NCBI RefSeq assembly: GCF_963677065.1
Contig: NZ_OY781872.1
Coordinates: 1,421,419 to 1,485,418, forward strand
Direction: 5' to 3'
DNA length: 64,000 nucleotides
DNA from: an uncultured Methanoregula sp.
GTDB lineage: Archaea; Halobacteriota; Methanomicrobia; Methanomicrobiales; Methanospirillaceae
Below are positions 25,783 through 34,804 of the stretch, piece by piece. The notes under the pieces are model-generated. The model made no database searches and was not told the origin of the DNA. It saw only the letters and a program-made list of their open reading frames with translations. Position 1 is the stretch's first letter. Each line of letters starts with the position of its first letter. The translations under genes were made by a program, and so were the position numbers.

Positions 25783-27495
25783 ATGTCTGATCGGACGATC
25801 CTGTATACGGGAAAAAAACGATACCTCCCCACGGGAGAGCGTGCCGTCTCCGAAGTGATAGGAGCCACCCTGCTCATCTCAATCGTGGTGATAGCCATTG
25901 CCGTAATCGGGGTGGCAATCAATTCCCAGCCTCCGCCCCAGAAGATCCCTGCCGTCAGTGCGGTCATCTCCAACACCGGCAATACCATCCATATATACCA
26001 CGATGGCGGGGACTACCTGCAAAAAGACCAGTTCTCCATCTACTTTGACGGGGTCAAAGAGCCGATCTCCTCGTTTTCGAATAACGGGAATTCGGCCTGG
26101 ACCAGCTGGAGTATCGGCCAGTCTCTTGATTTTCCCCTGGCAAGCGGCCAGTCTCCCGGTCTCGTCCAGATTGTCTATACCGGGACCGGATCATCTGAAG
26201 TGATCGCATATGCCGACTTCAATGCCGGGACGATCCATTACAATCCAACCTCTGGACCAACAGGTACAACTACGACCGGCACCGTAACCACGGCGACCTC
26301 AACAACCACTACGACAACCACGACAACGACGACTAGCACAACAACAACCACTACGACTACAACAACCCCTGCGGTACCCATCCAGGCGAATTTCACCGCG
26401 TCTCCGACGAGCGGCTACACGCCACTCGCCGTACAATTCACCGATCTGTCAACGGGACCGGTGAACAACTGGAGCTGGAGTTACGGGGACGGCAACTCAT
26501 CCTATGCTCAGAACCCGCAGTATACCTATCCTATCGCAGGGAATTACACCGTCTCCCTAACCGTGAAAAATACCACCACCGGTGCAACCAATACCTTGAC
26601 GAAAACGAACTACATCTGGGCCCAGACCTTTGCTGAATACGTAGCGAACGAGAGCGTCTTTGTCTATGGCAGCAAGTTGTATTTCATGGGTTCACGCGTT
26701 GTCGGACCGGGTTCTACCGTGATCCTCACCGGAACCTCGATAACCACCGGTGACTTCAACGGTGGTGCCATCGTGGATGTCAGCAACATCTATGTTGATG
26801 GAGATGTTTCCCTGAACAGCGGCAGTGCCAGCTGGGGGTCGTCATCCAGTCCCGGCGTTATCTTTGTGAATGGCGATATGTCGGTACTGTCCGGTGGAAG
26901 GGACTTTTATGGGGACATCTATGTCAATGGAAATTTCAATATAAAGGATTCCAGGATCCATGGCAATGTCTATGCTGACGGCGATGTCACCCTTGACTGG
27001 ACCCCGACGCTCGATACCAATTCCTATATCTATTACACAGGCACGCTCAACCATCCCGCGTCCTACCCGACGGAGATACTGGACAAGTGCATATACCAGG
27101 ACACCGTTCCGACCAAGTCAATGCCCGATCTCACGATGCCTTCGGCGAAGACTTCTGCTTGGTATACCTCCCACGGGTACACCTCGTCATCAGGAGGAAC
27201 CCTGACCGATAACATGAAGATCATCGCAGACAGTGGCTACACGTCAAGTTCGTGGAGTTCCTCGGCAACGAACATTGTAATTATCGCCCGCAACGGGGAT
27301 ATCACCCTGAATCAGGGCTGGGGTTATATCACCGGCGTTTTGTATGCCCCCAACGGGAAGGTGACCTATGATGGAGGCGACTTCCAGGGTCTCGTGATAG
27401 CAAGGGACGGCTTCTATGTCACGCATGGCGGAACTACGGTAACGTTCAAGAACCTTGGTGATTATTTCAGCAGTTCTGCCGATTATCCGTTCTAA
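25783..27495 (+). CDS. Pilin-like surface protein with Thr tract, PKD and polymer-forming domains
   Basis: 570 residues. AVSEVIGATLLISIVVIAIAVIGVA is the pilin signal helix. A pilin-type domain follows (ISNTGNTIHIYHDGGDYL), homologous to that of the previous gene. Residues about 160-200 are almost pure Thr with a few Ser, a likely O-glycosylated stalk. A PKD domain covers about 205-285 (SWSYGDGNSSYAQNPQYTY). The last 280 residues have repeated IYVDGDVSL, IFVNGDMSV, IYVNGNFNI and VYADGDVTL strands, indicating a right-handed beta-helix of the polymer-forming (bactofilin-like) type. The three-gene run 22732-27495 looks like a surface-adhesion module. Confidence 0.82.
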   Translation: MSDRTILYTGKKRYLPTGERAVSEVIGATLLISIVVIAIAVIGVAINSQPPPQKIPAVSAVISNTGNTIHIYHDGGDYLQKDQFSIYFDGVKEPISSFSNNGNSAWTSWSIGQSLDFPLASGQSPGLVQIVYTGTGSSEVIAYADFNAGTIHYNPTSGPTGTTTTGTVTTATSTTTTTTTTTTTSTTTTTTTTTTPAVPIQANFTASPTSGYTPLAVQFTDLSTGPVNNWSWSYGDGNSSYAQNPQYTYPIAGNYTVSLTVKNTTTGATNTLTKTNYIWAQTFAEYVANESVFVYGSKLYFMGSRVVGPGSTVILTGTSITTGDFNGGAIVDVSNIYVDGDVSLNSGSASWGSSSSPGVIFVNGDMSVLSGGRDFYGDIYVNGNFNIKDSRIHGNVYADGDVTLDWTPTLDTNSYIYYTGTLNHPASYPTEILDKCIYQDTVPTKSMPDLTMPSAKTSAWYTSHGYTSSSGGTLTDNMKIIADSGYTSSSWSSSATNIVIIARNGDITLNQGWGYITGVLYAPNGKVTYDGGDFQGLVIARDGFYVTHGGTTVTFKNLGDYFSSSADYPF

Positions 27496-27498
27496 CTC

Positions 27499-27505
27499 TT
27501 TTTTT
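27499..27505 (+). terminator. T-run terminator after the pilin-like gene
   Basis: Seven consecutive T residues start four bases after the TAA stop codon. Archaeal RNA polymerase terminates on such U-runs without needing a hairpin. Confidence 0.4.
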
Positions 27506-27726
27506 AAGATACCTGCGGTCGTTTTCCGGTTGTGAGATTCGGAACCAGAACGTTTCGAACGGAAAAATCTCCTCCGGTTGATTCCAGAACATTTCACGGA
27601 TCGTGAATCGCATCTGTATACCGCAGGAATACCCGCAGGATAACGCTCACGAACAAAAATACCGGATACCCGAAGAACAGCGGATTACATTCCGATGAAA
27701 AAAAAGAGTTCCCGATCTGCCAGGCG

Positions 27727-28848
27727 TCATCCCAGTGAGAACGTACCGTACTTCCCGCCGCCTCCCGGGTGAAGGGTCACGGTTCCGTCCCGCAGGGCAG
27801 CGATGGCATCGGCAACCTTCGGGTGGATGGAGCGAATCTCTGCAACAGGAACATCGATGAGAATGGCGATCTCATTTTCGAACGCCCCGATGAAGGAAGC
27901 ATAGATCTCCTTGCACTTCCTGGTATTCGGGGATGAAGTTCCCTCCATGGTCTGGATGATCTGGGCAAGCGGGAGGACATGGGCGTACGGGGGCCGTGGG
28001 TGTGCAGTACCGCCTTTTGCAAGTTCCTTTGCCCGGTCGGCCACTCCCTTCTTGATGATCCCGCCGTCGGCAGGGCATTTCCAGGCATGCCGCACGGCTT
28101 CTTCGAGTGAATACTGCGTGTAGCAGCGGGTACAGGCCGTGCGGTTGTACTTCCCTTCCTCCGGGAAAAAACCGGCGTTCATCTTAATTGCCCCTTCCCG
28201 TATTGCATCCAGAACCCCTTTTGCAGTGGGCTGCCCGATCTCGATGCGGTTGAACTCGCGCCCGAGTTTGTCCGGGTACGGGCTGTGGGCGTCCGAGTTG
28301 GTGAGGAACGGAATCCCGTACAGGTCGGGGATCGCCGCCCCGTAGGAACTGTCCGCCGAGAGGCCCAGTTCCACAAAATCGATCTTCGCGTTCCCGTAAC
28401 AGGCCGGGACGCTGTCGAAGTACGCATACATCGCGGTCCACGGGGTGAAGGCATGGGCCGGACCGACAAGGGCCCCGACCTCGTGGGCGAGATTCGCGAT
28501 CTCCTCCCCGTTCAGGTACACATGCGGCCGGCCGGCCGAGACAAAACTTTTGCAGGTACCTTCCAGCAGGTCGCGGAGCTGGGAGAACTGGGCAGGATCT
28601 TCTGCCAGGATAACGTGGTGCACCCGGTTTTTGTCCTCGATCTCTCCCTGCGGAATGATGATGATCCCGTGTTCGTTCTCAAAATACGGCTTCCACCCGG
28701 CCAGCCAGTCCGGCTGGAGGGCATCGCCTGTTCCAAGAACCCGGATACCCTTTGTTCTGCATCCCTTCAGGAGCGTCTCCGGCTGCATAAACCGGGAGAC
28801 GGCGATCGAGTACGGGGAGTGGATGTGCAGGTCGGCTGTGGCAAGCAT
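27727..28848 (-). CDS. Endonuclease Q (PHP-domain nuclease for deaminated DNA)
   Basis: A 373-residue PHP-family enzyme. Metal ligands are seen in ADLHIHSPYS (residues 4-13), GTGDAL, HHVILAED, GPAHAFTPW and NSDAHSPY. A zinc-binding CTRC...KCP segment follows near residues 235-260, and the C-terminal helical part contains IQTMEG and ILIDVP. This combination is characteristic of EndoQ, which nicks DNA 5' to uracil, hypoxanthine or xanthine. Start ATG at 28848 gives the family-typical N-terminus MLATADLHIHS. The gene is monocistronic and diverges from the clostripain-type gene. Confidence 0.88.
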   Translation of the reverse strand: MLATADLHIHSPYSIAVSRFMQPETLLKGCRTKGIRVLGTGDALQPDWLAGWKPYFENEHGIIIIPQGEIEDKNRVHHVILAEDPAQFSQLRDLLEGTCKSFVSAGRPHVYLNGEEIANLAHEVGALVGPAHAFTPWTAMYAYFDSVPACYGNAKIDFVELGLSADSSYGAAIPDLYGIPFLTNSDAHSPYPDKLGREFNRIEIGQPTAKGVLDAIREGAIKMNAGFFPEEGKYNRTACTRCYTQYSLEEAVRHAWKCPADGGIIKKGVADRAKELAKGGTAHPRPPYAHVLPLAQIIQTMEGTSSPNTRKCKEIYASFIGAFENEIAILIDVPVAEIRSIHPKVADAIAALRDGTVTLHPGGGGKYGTFSLG

Positions 28849-29073
28849 GGGTATGTACCGGTTTGGCACTTGCGGAATATATAGACGGGGATCCGGAATC
28901 TGCGATGGAGGCCCGGCATAATGCAGGACCGGCGTTTGCAATAACGGGAAAAACGTTTTCGCAGTCCGGACCAATCGTACCCGTCCGGTTCATGTGGACA
29001 TGTTTTTCAACCCCCGGGACAAAAACGAATTAATCTGGTCTCCTCTTTCAGGAAAAAACCGGTGGTATCCGTC

Positions 29074-31185
29074 ATGGGTAACAGCAACACACATTGTAAC
29101 AGGAAAGTCTGGCTCTTTGCAGTCCTGATCATTCTGATAACCGCTCAGTTTGGCATTGCGGCAGCGGAATCTCCAGCCAACCATGCAAAGACCCAGATCC
29201 TTGCGTACGTTGTTGGCAGCGATCTCGAGACCGACAGCGCGATGGCAACGGAAGATCTCAAGGAGATCGTGAATTCCCTTGAGCGCGCCGACCCGGCGAA
29301 ACTCGATGTCGTGGTAGCTTTCGGGGGTGCAAAGAAAGACGGGTGGCACGGGATGCGGGTTGCCACCGGAGAACAGCTCAAGGAGGATGCAAAGGATGGC
29401 ATTTTCGGGAACTACCAGTACCTGTATTCCGATACCAGTGCAGACATGGGATCGGGATCGAGTCTTTCCCGGTTCATCCAGGAGACCAAAGCATCCCGGA
29501 CTGCTGACCGGACAATCCTGATCATCGCTGATCATGGCAACTCCTATGACGGGATCGGGGTTGACGAGGTTACCGGCAACTCGCTGAAGATGGGGGATAT
29601 CGACAGTGCGCTCAGGGGATCGGCCATCCGCTACGAACCGATCATGTTCGATGCCTGTCTCATGGCCTCGGTAGAGGTGGGAAAGACGGTCCAGCCCTAT
29701 ACCGGCGTGATGCTCGGGTCCGAGGAGATCCAGCGGGGAAGTTACCAGTACAGCACGATAATCGATCCCCTTCTTGAGAACCCGGACACAGATGCCCAGA
29801 CATTCATGAGGAAGGTTACCGATGCCTACATCGGCAGCTCCGGCACAGGAAGCGGCGGCGGAAAAGTCAAGACCATGGCGATCATCGATGTGAGCAAAAT
29901 TCCGGCAATACGGGACAGTCTCGATGAGCTGGGTGCAAAACTGGTCCCCATTGCTGAGACCGACCAGGGTCTCCACGACCTGAAGAGTGCCTATAACGAT
30001 GCCGTCCGCCTGGGAATAAGCGGCGGAGGGAAACCTACCTCCGTGGATCTCGTCACCCTCCTGCAGAATATCGAGGCAAAGCGGCCGGAAGTCTCGCCCG
30101 AAGTGCAGAAGACGATTGGCCTTGTCAGGAGCGCTGTCCTTTACGAGCGGCATAATGAATACAGCCCGGCCGTATACGGTATATCGATTGCAACACCGGA
30201 TGCGATGAGTATGGCCCAGTACAACTCCTACGGGGAAGCGGTCAAAGTCGGTCCCCGGTGGGATGAATTTTTCAAGAAGATGATCGAAGTGTCGCAGAAG
30301 GGCGAGCAGGATTCATCGTCTGCTGCAAAGGCGGTTGTTTCGGAACAGCCGGCCTCTGCCCCTGCCTCCGAAAGTGATGATGCGAGTTCTTCTTCAAATA
30401 AGGCAAAGAAGGATATTGACAAGAAGCAGGGCTCGCTTGGGAAACTCAGCTTTACCGGCAAAGGCAGCGGTACCTATGCACTCAATGATCCATATAACGA
30501 TGCAAGCGTGTACGCCACGTATTACCTGATCAATGGTACTCATGCCCTCGAGATCGGAGCGGTGCCAGTGAACCCCGGGCCGGACAGGTTCTACCATCTT
30601 CCCTCCTGGGACGGGAAATGGTATTATTTCCCCTCGGTTCCTCCGGCACCGGGAACGCTCTGGGAACAGATCCTCCGGTTCTTCCCGGGGACTGCCGTTC
30701 AGGCAACGGCTCAGCCGTTCTTCGTTGACATGGTATATGATGATGTGACCAGCGGAGGGTTTGACAAATACAACTCATGGGTCCGGATGCAGGACGGCGG
30801 GGACCATAGTGATGCAATCCTTACCACGTTCGTCAATGCCAGCCGGAACAGTCTTGAGACTACCATCACCCCGTACACGATAACAAAGGACGGCAGCGAG
30901 CTGTTCAGCCAGGGTATGGACCGGTTCGACAACGGGTCGGTTGTGACGAGCTACACCACCGGTTTCGACCTGAAAACAACGACTGCAGGGGAATACCCTC
31001 TCTCCCGCACCACCGCTACGCCGGATCTGGCGATGAAATACTCGATGCTCCCTGACGGGACCTATGCGGCAGGCCTCCTTGCTTACTATGATGATGATCA
31101 TGAAGTGGTAGCCGACCAGTTCCGGATCCTCACTATCAAAGACGGGGCTGTAGTATCATCGGGAACAGGATCCTTTTCCCCCTGA
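29074..31185 (+). CDS. Secreted clostripain-family (C11) cysteine peptidase
   Basis: About 703 residues. A signal peptide of roughly 30 residues is followed by the C11 peptidase domain: QILAYVVGSDLE at the start, catalytic His in IADHGNSYDG (H154) and catalytic Cys in FDACLMAS (C195). Clostripains cleave after basic residues and often self-activate. A Ser-rich linker at about 400-440 leads to a 260-residue beta-rich C-terminal part. No transmembrane anchor follows, so it may be released. ATG at 29074 is preferred over GTG at 29062. It stands next to two papain-type proteases, giving an extracellular peptidase cluster. Confidence 0.87.
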   Translation: MGNSNTHCNRKVWLFAVLIILITAQFGIAAAESPANHAKTQILAYVVGSDLETDSAMATEDLKEIVNSLERADPAKLDVVVAFGGAKKDGWHGMRVATGEQLKEDAKDGIFGNYQYLYSDTSADMGSGSSLSRFIQETKASRTADRTILIIADHGNSYDGIGVDEVTGNSLKMGDIDSALRGSAIRYEPIMFDACLMASVEVGKTVQPYTGVMLGSEEIQRGSYQYSTIIDPLLENPDTDAQTFMRKVTDAYIGSSGTGSGGGKVKTMAIIDVSKIPAIRDSLDELGAKLVPIAETDQGLHDLKSAYNDAVRLGISGGGKPTSVDLVTLLQNIEAKRPEVSPEVQKTIGLVRSAVLYERHNEYSPAVYGISIATPDAMSMAQYNSYGEAVKVGPRWDEFFKKMIEVSQKGEQDSSSAAKAVVSEQPASAPASESDDASSSSNKAKKDIDKKQGSLGKLSFTGKGSGTYALNDPYNDASVYATYYLINGTHALEIGAVPVNPGPDRFYHLPSWDGKWYYFPSVPPAPGTLWEQILRFFPGTAVQATAQPFFVDMVYDDVTSGGFDKYNSWVRMQDGGDHSDAILTTFVNASRNSLETTITPYTITKDGSELFSQGMDRFDNGSVVTSYTTGFDLKTTTAGEYPLSRTTATPDLAMKYSMLPDGTYAAGLLAYYDDDHEVVADQFRILTIKDGAVVSSGTGSFSP

Positions 31186-31349
31186 CGGCAATGAGGGTAT
31201 GATCCCCTCCCTTCATTCAGGGATTTATCCCGACCTCTTTTCTTCTGCAGCGAATAAAAAAAGCAGCATGTCATCCCTGTGGCCTGCAATGATAAAAAAA
31301 AGATGCGCCTCTTTCTTATTCCCGACGGCGATGCATTTTCTCCAGTCCA

Positions 31350-34300
31350 TCAGTCATATTTCCGGAACAATGCCGGGTTCTGCCGCCGGATCCACCAGCG
31401 TCTGAGCAGCAGGATAATGCCGGATAAAACTACGATACCGGCAATGACTGCAGCAATCGTCGCAAATGGGAAACCGGACTGCGATGGTGCAGGTGCCGGA
31501 ACGGGAGTCTGTCTGGTAATGGCAGCCGTTGGAGTCTGAATCACTGCAGCCGGCGTCGGGGTCTCCCAGGAATACGTGACCCGTGTGGGGGCAGTTGTGG
31601 CAGTCCTGGCGGCTTTGACAAAGACCGCAAAGAAACTGAAGTGTTTTGTCGTGGTTGAGACGGTGCGGGTGCTGCTGTCTATGGTTGTCGGGAGAGATAC
31701 CCAGGATTTTGTCGCGGTATCGTAATACTGGACCGTGATATCCTGGGACCTGCCCCCCGCCTGGGCCAGTGCATCGTCCCACTGGGCTCTTGTCATGGTG
31801 AAGGAGATGGTGACAGGCTGGCTGAAGGTTGCCCCGGCCGGTGAACACTCGACACCAATGCCCCCTGCGGCAAAGACGGTCCCATCAGGCGGGGCGGTAC
31901 TCCCGGTAATCCCTGCAACGGTCTCCGGCGAGACCGGGGTTATGGTGACTTCGCTTAACGGGGCTCCTGCAGCGGTGAGCGATTTCGTTGACTGGGGTAT
32001 CGATACCTCGACGTTTACGGGCGATTCTTCCGTTGTCTCCACCGTGTAGGGAGCAAGGGTCTGGCCAAGATCATTGGTCTTCAGGGACACGCTTGCCTCC
32101 CCGGGGGTACCTTCATGGGCTGCCGCTTTATCCGATGCAACATCCTCGTTCTCCCCGTCATCGTCCGTGTCAGGCGCCGGCGTTGTCGGGGGCAGATAGG
32201 TCGTGACGGTAAACCCGTTGGTGAGCGTGGCAAACCTGTTGTTGACATTGGTCACCACCACGTTCCAGGTCCCGAGTGGTGCACCGGTCAGGTTAAAAGA
32301 ACCGGTTATACGGTCTGACGAGGAGACGGAAATTCCTGTTGCGGGAATGGCGTCCACGGCTGCTGTTTCAAGGGCATTGTAGCCACGGGATGTTACATAG
32401 ACCAGGGATCGATAGAGTGCAATGCTGCTCGGGGTTCCTAGGAGCGCCCCGCCGTTCCCGTCCGCAAGCCCGGTCCGGTATACCGGCGCAGCGGGATCGG
32501 AAACATCGATGATGTCCAGCCGGTTCCCCCCGTTGCTTGCAACATAGGCATATTTCCAGTCCGGCGAGATTGCGGCATCAACCGGTTCGTTCAGGTACGT
32601 GACTCCGGCAGTTTTCGCTATGCTTCCCCGGTGAACCGGTGCGGACTGGTTGCTGATATCGATGATCTCGAGAGCGTTATCCCCCTTGCTGGTGACGAAT
32701 GCGTTGTACCCGGCCACGGCCACGCTCTGCGGACTGTCCAGGAGCGCTCCCCCGACCCCGTTCCCCAGGCTCCCCATATGTCGGGGAGCTGTGGGATCGG
32801 TAATATTCACGATCTCCAGGGCATTGTTCCCGTTACTCGCGACATACACGTACGGGTAACCCTCGACCATTGCGAGATCGAACGGGCTGTTCAGGAGCGC
32901 TCCCCCGCCGGCCCCGTTCGCAAGACTTGCGGTATGCACGGGGGCAGCCGGGTTGGATATGTTCACGATCTCAAGAGCATTACTGCCTGAACTGGCAATA
33001 TAGGCAAGATTCCCGGAAACCACAACTCTCTGTGGTCCCATGAGAAGTGCGCTTCCGCCATGGGAGATCTTTCCCTTGTGCGTCGGGGATTTCGGGTTGG
33101 AGATGTCGATGATCTCGATGGCATTATCCCGGTAACTGGCAACATAAGCATACTTACCGGATACGGCCACATCCACGGGGCCGTCCAGGAGCGCCCCGCC
33201 ATCGCCGTTGGAAATACTGCCTTCATGAACCGGGATAAACGGATTGGTCAGGTTCACGATCTCCAGGGCATTACTGGAATTGCTGGCGATATACGCGTAA
33301 CTGCCTGAAATGGTAACCCTTGACGGGTCGTCCAGGAGCACCCCTCCCGTACCGTTCGCCAGGCTTGCGATGTGCCGCGGGCTGAGGGTTTCTGACTTCA
33401 GCAAAACGTCTGCGCCGCTTGCAAAGTTCGATCCTTCAAGGTCCGTGATACTGGCGCTCATTCCTACGAGGCCGCTCGAAGGCGTGATACTTCTGGCCGT
33501 TGGATCGGTCTTCCAGGTTGTATTGAAGACCCAGAACTCCTGTGTCTGCCATTCAGTGTTATTGAATGTGGCATTGTAATCCATCCACATCTTGAGTTTG
33601 TACTGGCCTTTTGGACGGTTTCCATCGGTGCCCCAGCTGTTCTGGATAATCCAGTACTGGTTGGCTTTGTTGGAATCGGTCTTATTGTACCCAATCAGTA
33701 TCATATGGTGGGCACCCCCTTCCCCATCGCTGGAGTTCCAGTAAGTCTGGTTATACGTATCCATGTTCCAGATGGCGGAATCGGGCTGGTTTGCCCAGAA
33801 TCCGGGATTGAACTGCCCCCATCCGGACTGGTCAGGATAGGCCATCACGTAGTAAATGACCTTGCCGTCCACGAGGGAGCGGGTGATGTTCTCCACTGCG
33901 GCGGTCTGGTTTGAGTAGGGTTCTGCAAGTATCTTTTGTGCCTCGATACGCTCCAGCCCGATATTCTGTGTTGTGGTTATGAGGTTTTTGGGGAATGAAG
34001 TCTGGTTATAATTCATGGGTTCCTGTAAACTGCCATCCTTGTACGAGGCATTGACATTGTTCCAGGGAACCGCGAACGGCCCGCCCGGGTATGACTGGTT
34101 CAGGCCGGTGTTGTAGATATCGGCAAAAGTATAGGGAAATCCCCCGGTGCAGGCCCATTCGTGGGGTTTTTGCATGTTGATGTTCCCGTTCATGTAATTG
34201 GAATTGAAGAACTGGACGGATAGGGGGGTAGCAGTGCCGGTGGACTTATACAGGGTCTGGGCGAGGGTGCCCGTGCCGGCCCAGACCCAGCAGTTCCCGC

Positions 34301-34556
34301 AGTTCCCCTGGTCCCAGTTCGCATAGGAAGTCTTCGGAAAGTCGTTGACAAGGTACGTCGGAGCAGCCGTTATCGATGATGCCGGATTATAGACGGATGC
34401 ATTGTCGTAAGCAAGAAAATCCTGTTCCATGTCAGCATAGGACAGGTTCATGCGGGAGTCCGGTTCATCGGCCACCACCGGATGCAGGATGCCGATCAGG
34501 AATACCAGGCAGAAGAAGACGGGGATCAGGGGTTTTATGAGAAGGAGGTATTTCAT
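31350..34556 (-). CDS. Membrane-anchored papain-family (C1) protease with LVIVD repeats, copy 1
   Basis: 1,068 residues. A signal peptide (1-29) leads to a C1A peptidase domain with catalytic Cys in GNCGNCWVWAG (C89), His in GGAHHMILIGYN (about H283) and Asn in IQNSWGT (N306). Residues about 390-720 hold seven to eight LVIVD-type repeats of about 45 residues (consensus YAYVAS-NALEIVDISNPSAPVH), forming a beta-propeller-like structure. An Ig-like domain follows, then a ZU5-like/Thr-rich stalk, and a C-terminal transmembrane helix with basic end (RRWWIRRQNPALFRKYD). It is probably anchored with the protease outside. It lies in tandem with a close paralogue. Confidence 0.88.
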   Translation of the reverse strand: MKYLLLIKPLIPVFFCLVFLIGILHPVVADEPDSRMNLSYADMEQDFLAYDNASVYNPASSITAAPTYLVNDFPKTSYANWDQGNCGNCWVWAGTGTLAQTLYKSTGTATPLSVQFFNSNYMNGNINMQKPHEWACTGGFPYTFADIYNTGLNQSYPGGPFAVPWNNVNASYKDGSLQEPMNYNQTSFPKNLITTTQNIGLERIEAQKILAEPYSNQTAAVENITRSLVDGKVIYYVMAYPDQSGWGQFNPGFWANQPDSAIWNMDTYNQTYWNSSDGEGGAHHMILIGYNKTDSNKANQYWIIQNSWGTDGNRPKGQYKLKMWMDYNATFNNTEWQTQEFWVFNTTWKTDPTARSITPSSGLVGMSASITDLEGSNFASGADVLLKSETLSPRHIASLANGTGGVLLDDPSRVTISGSYAYIASNSSNALEIVNLTNPFIPVHEGSISNGDGGALLDGPVDVAVSGKYAYVASYRDNAIEIIDISNPKSPTHKGKISHGGSALLMGPQRVVVSGNLAYIASSGSNALEIVNISNPAAPVHTASLANGAGGGALLNSPFDLAMVEGYPYVYVASNGNNALEIVNITDPTAPRHMGSLGNGVGGALLDSPQSVAVAGYNAFVTSKGDNALEIIDISNQSAPVHRGSIAKTAGVTYLNEPVDAAISPDWKYAYVASNGGNRLDIIDVSDPAAPVYRTGLADGNGGALLGTPSSIALYRSLVYVTSRGYNALETAAVDAIPATGISVSSSDRITGSFNLTGAPLGTWNVVVTNVNNRFATLTNGFTVTTYLPPTTPAPDTDDDGENEDVASDKAAAHEGTPGEASVSLKTNDLGQTLAPYTVETTEESPVNVEVSIPQSTKSLTAAGAPLSEVTITPVSPETVAGITGSTAPPDGTVFAAGGIGVECSPAGATFSQPVTISFTMTRAQWDDALAQAGGRSQDITVQYYDTATKSWVSLPTTIDSSTRTVSTTTKHFSFFAVFVKAARTATTAPTRVTYSWETPTPAAVIQTPTAAITRQTPVPAPAPSQSGFPFATIAAVIAGIVVLSGIILLLRRWWIRRQNPALFRKYD

Positions 34557-34804
34557 ATATGCTCCAGGGGTTCAGGAAATAACCGGTTTATTCAATGGGT
34601 TTTATCCGTTTCGATTTTATCTATCGGAAGGTAAATGCGGAAAATTCCGCTGGAACGGTAATAGTACCTGATTACCGGAACCTTCCGGCAAATCCTGACC
34701 TTTTTTAAAAGAAAATGCAAGCGGATTTTCCTTTCCAGCCTTGATGTGACTCCAGAAATAAGAGTATCCGGCAGTTCCTGCCGGCAATTATCGCAGGTAG
34801 CGTA

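Noticed and set aside
26280..26370. ACAACCACTACG-type tandem repeats as a CRISPR or satellite array
   Set aside because: They lie in frame inside a protein and encode a Thr-rich stalk; there are no spacers.
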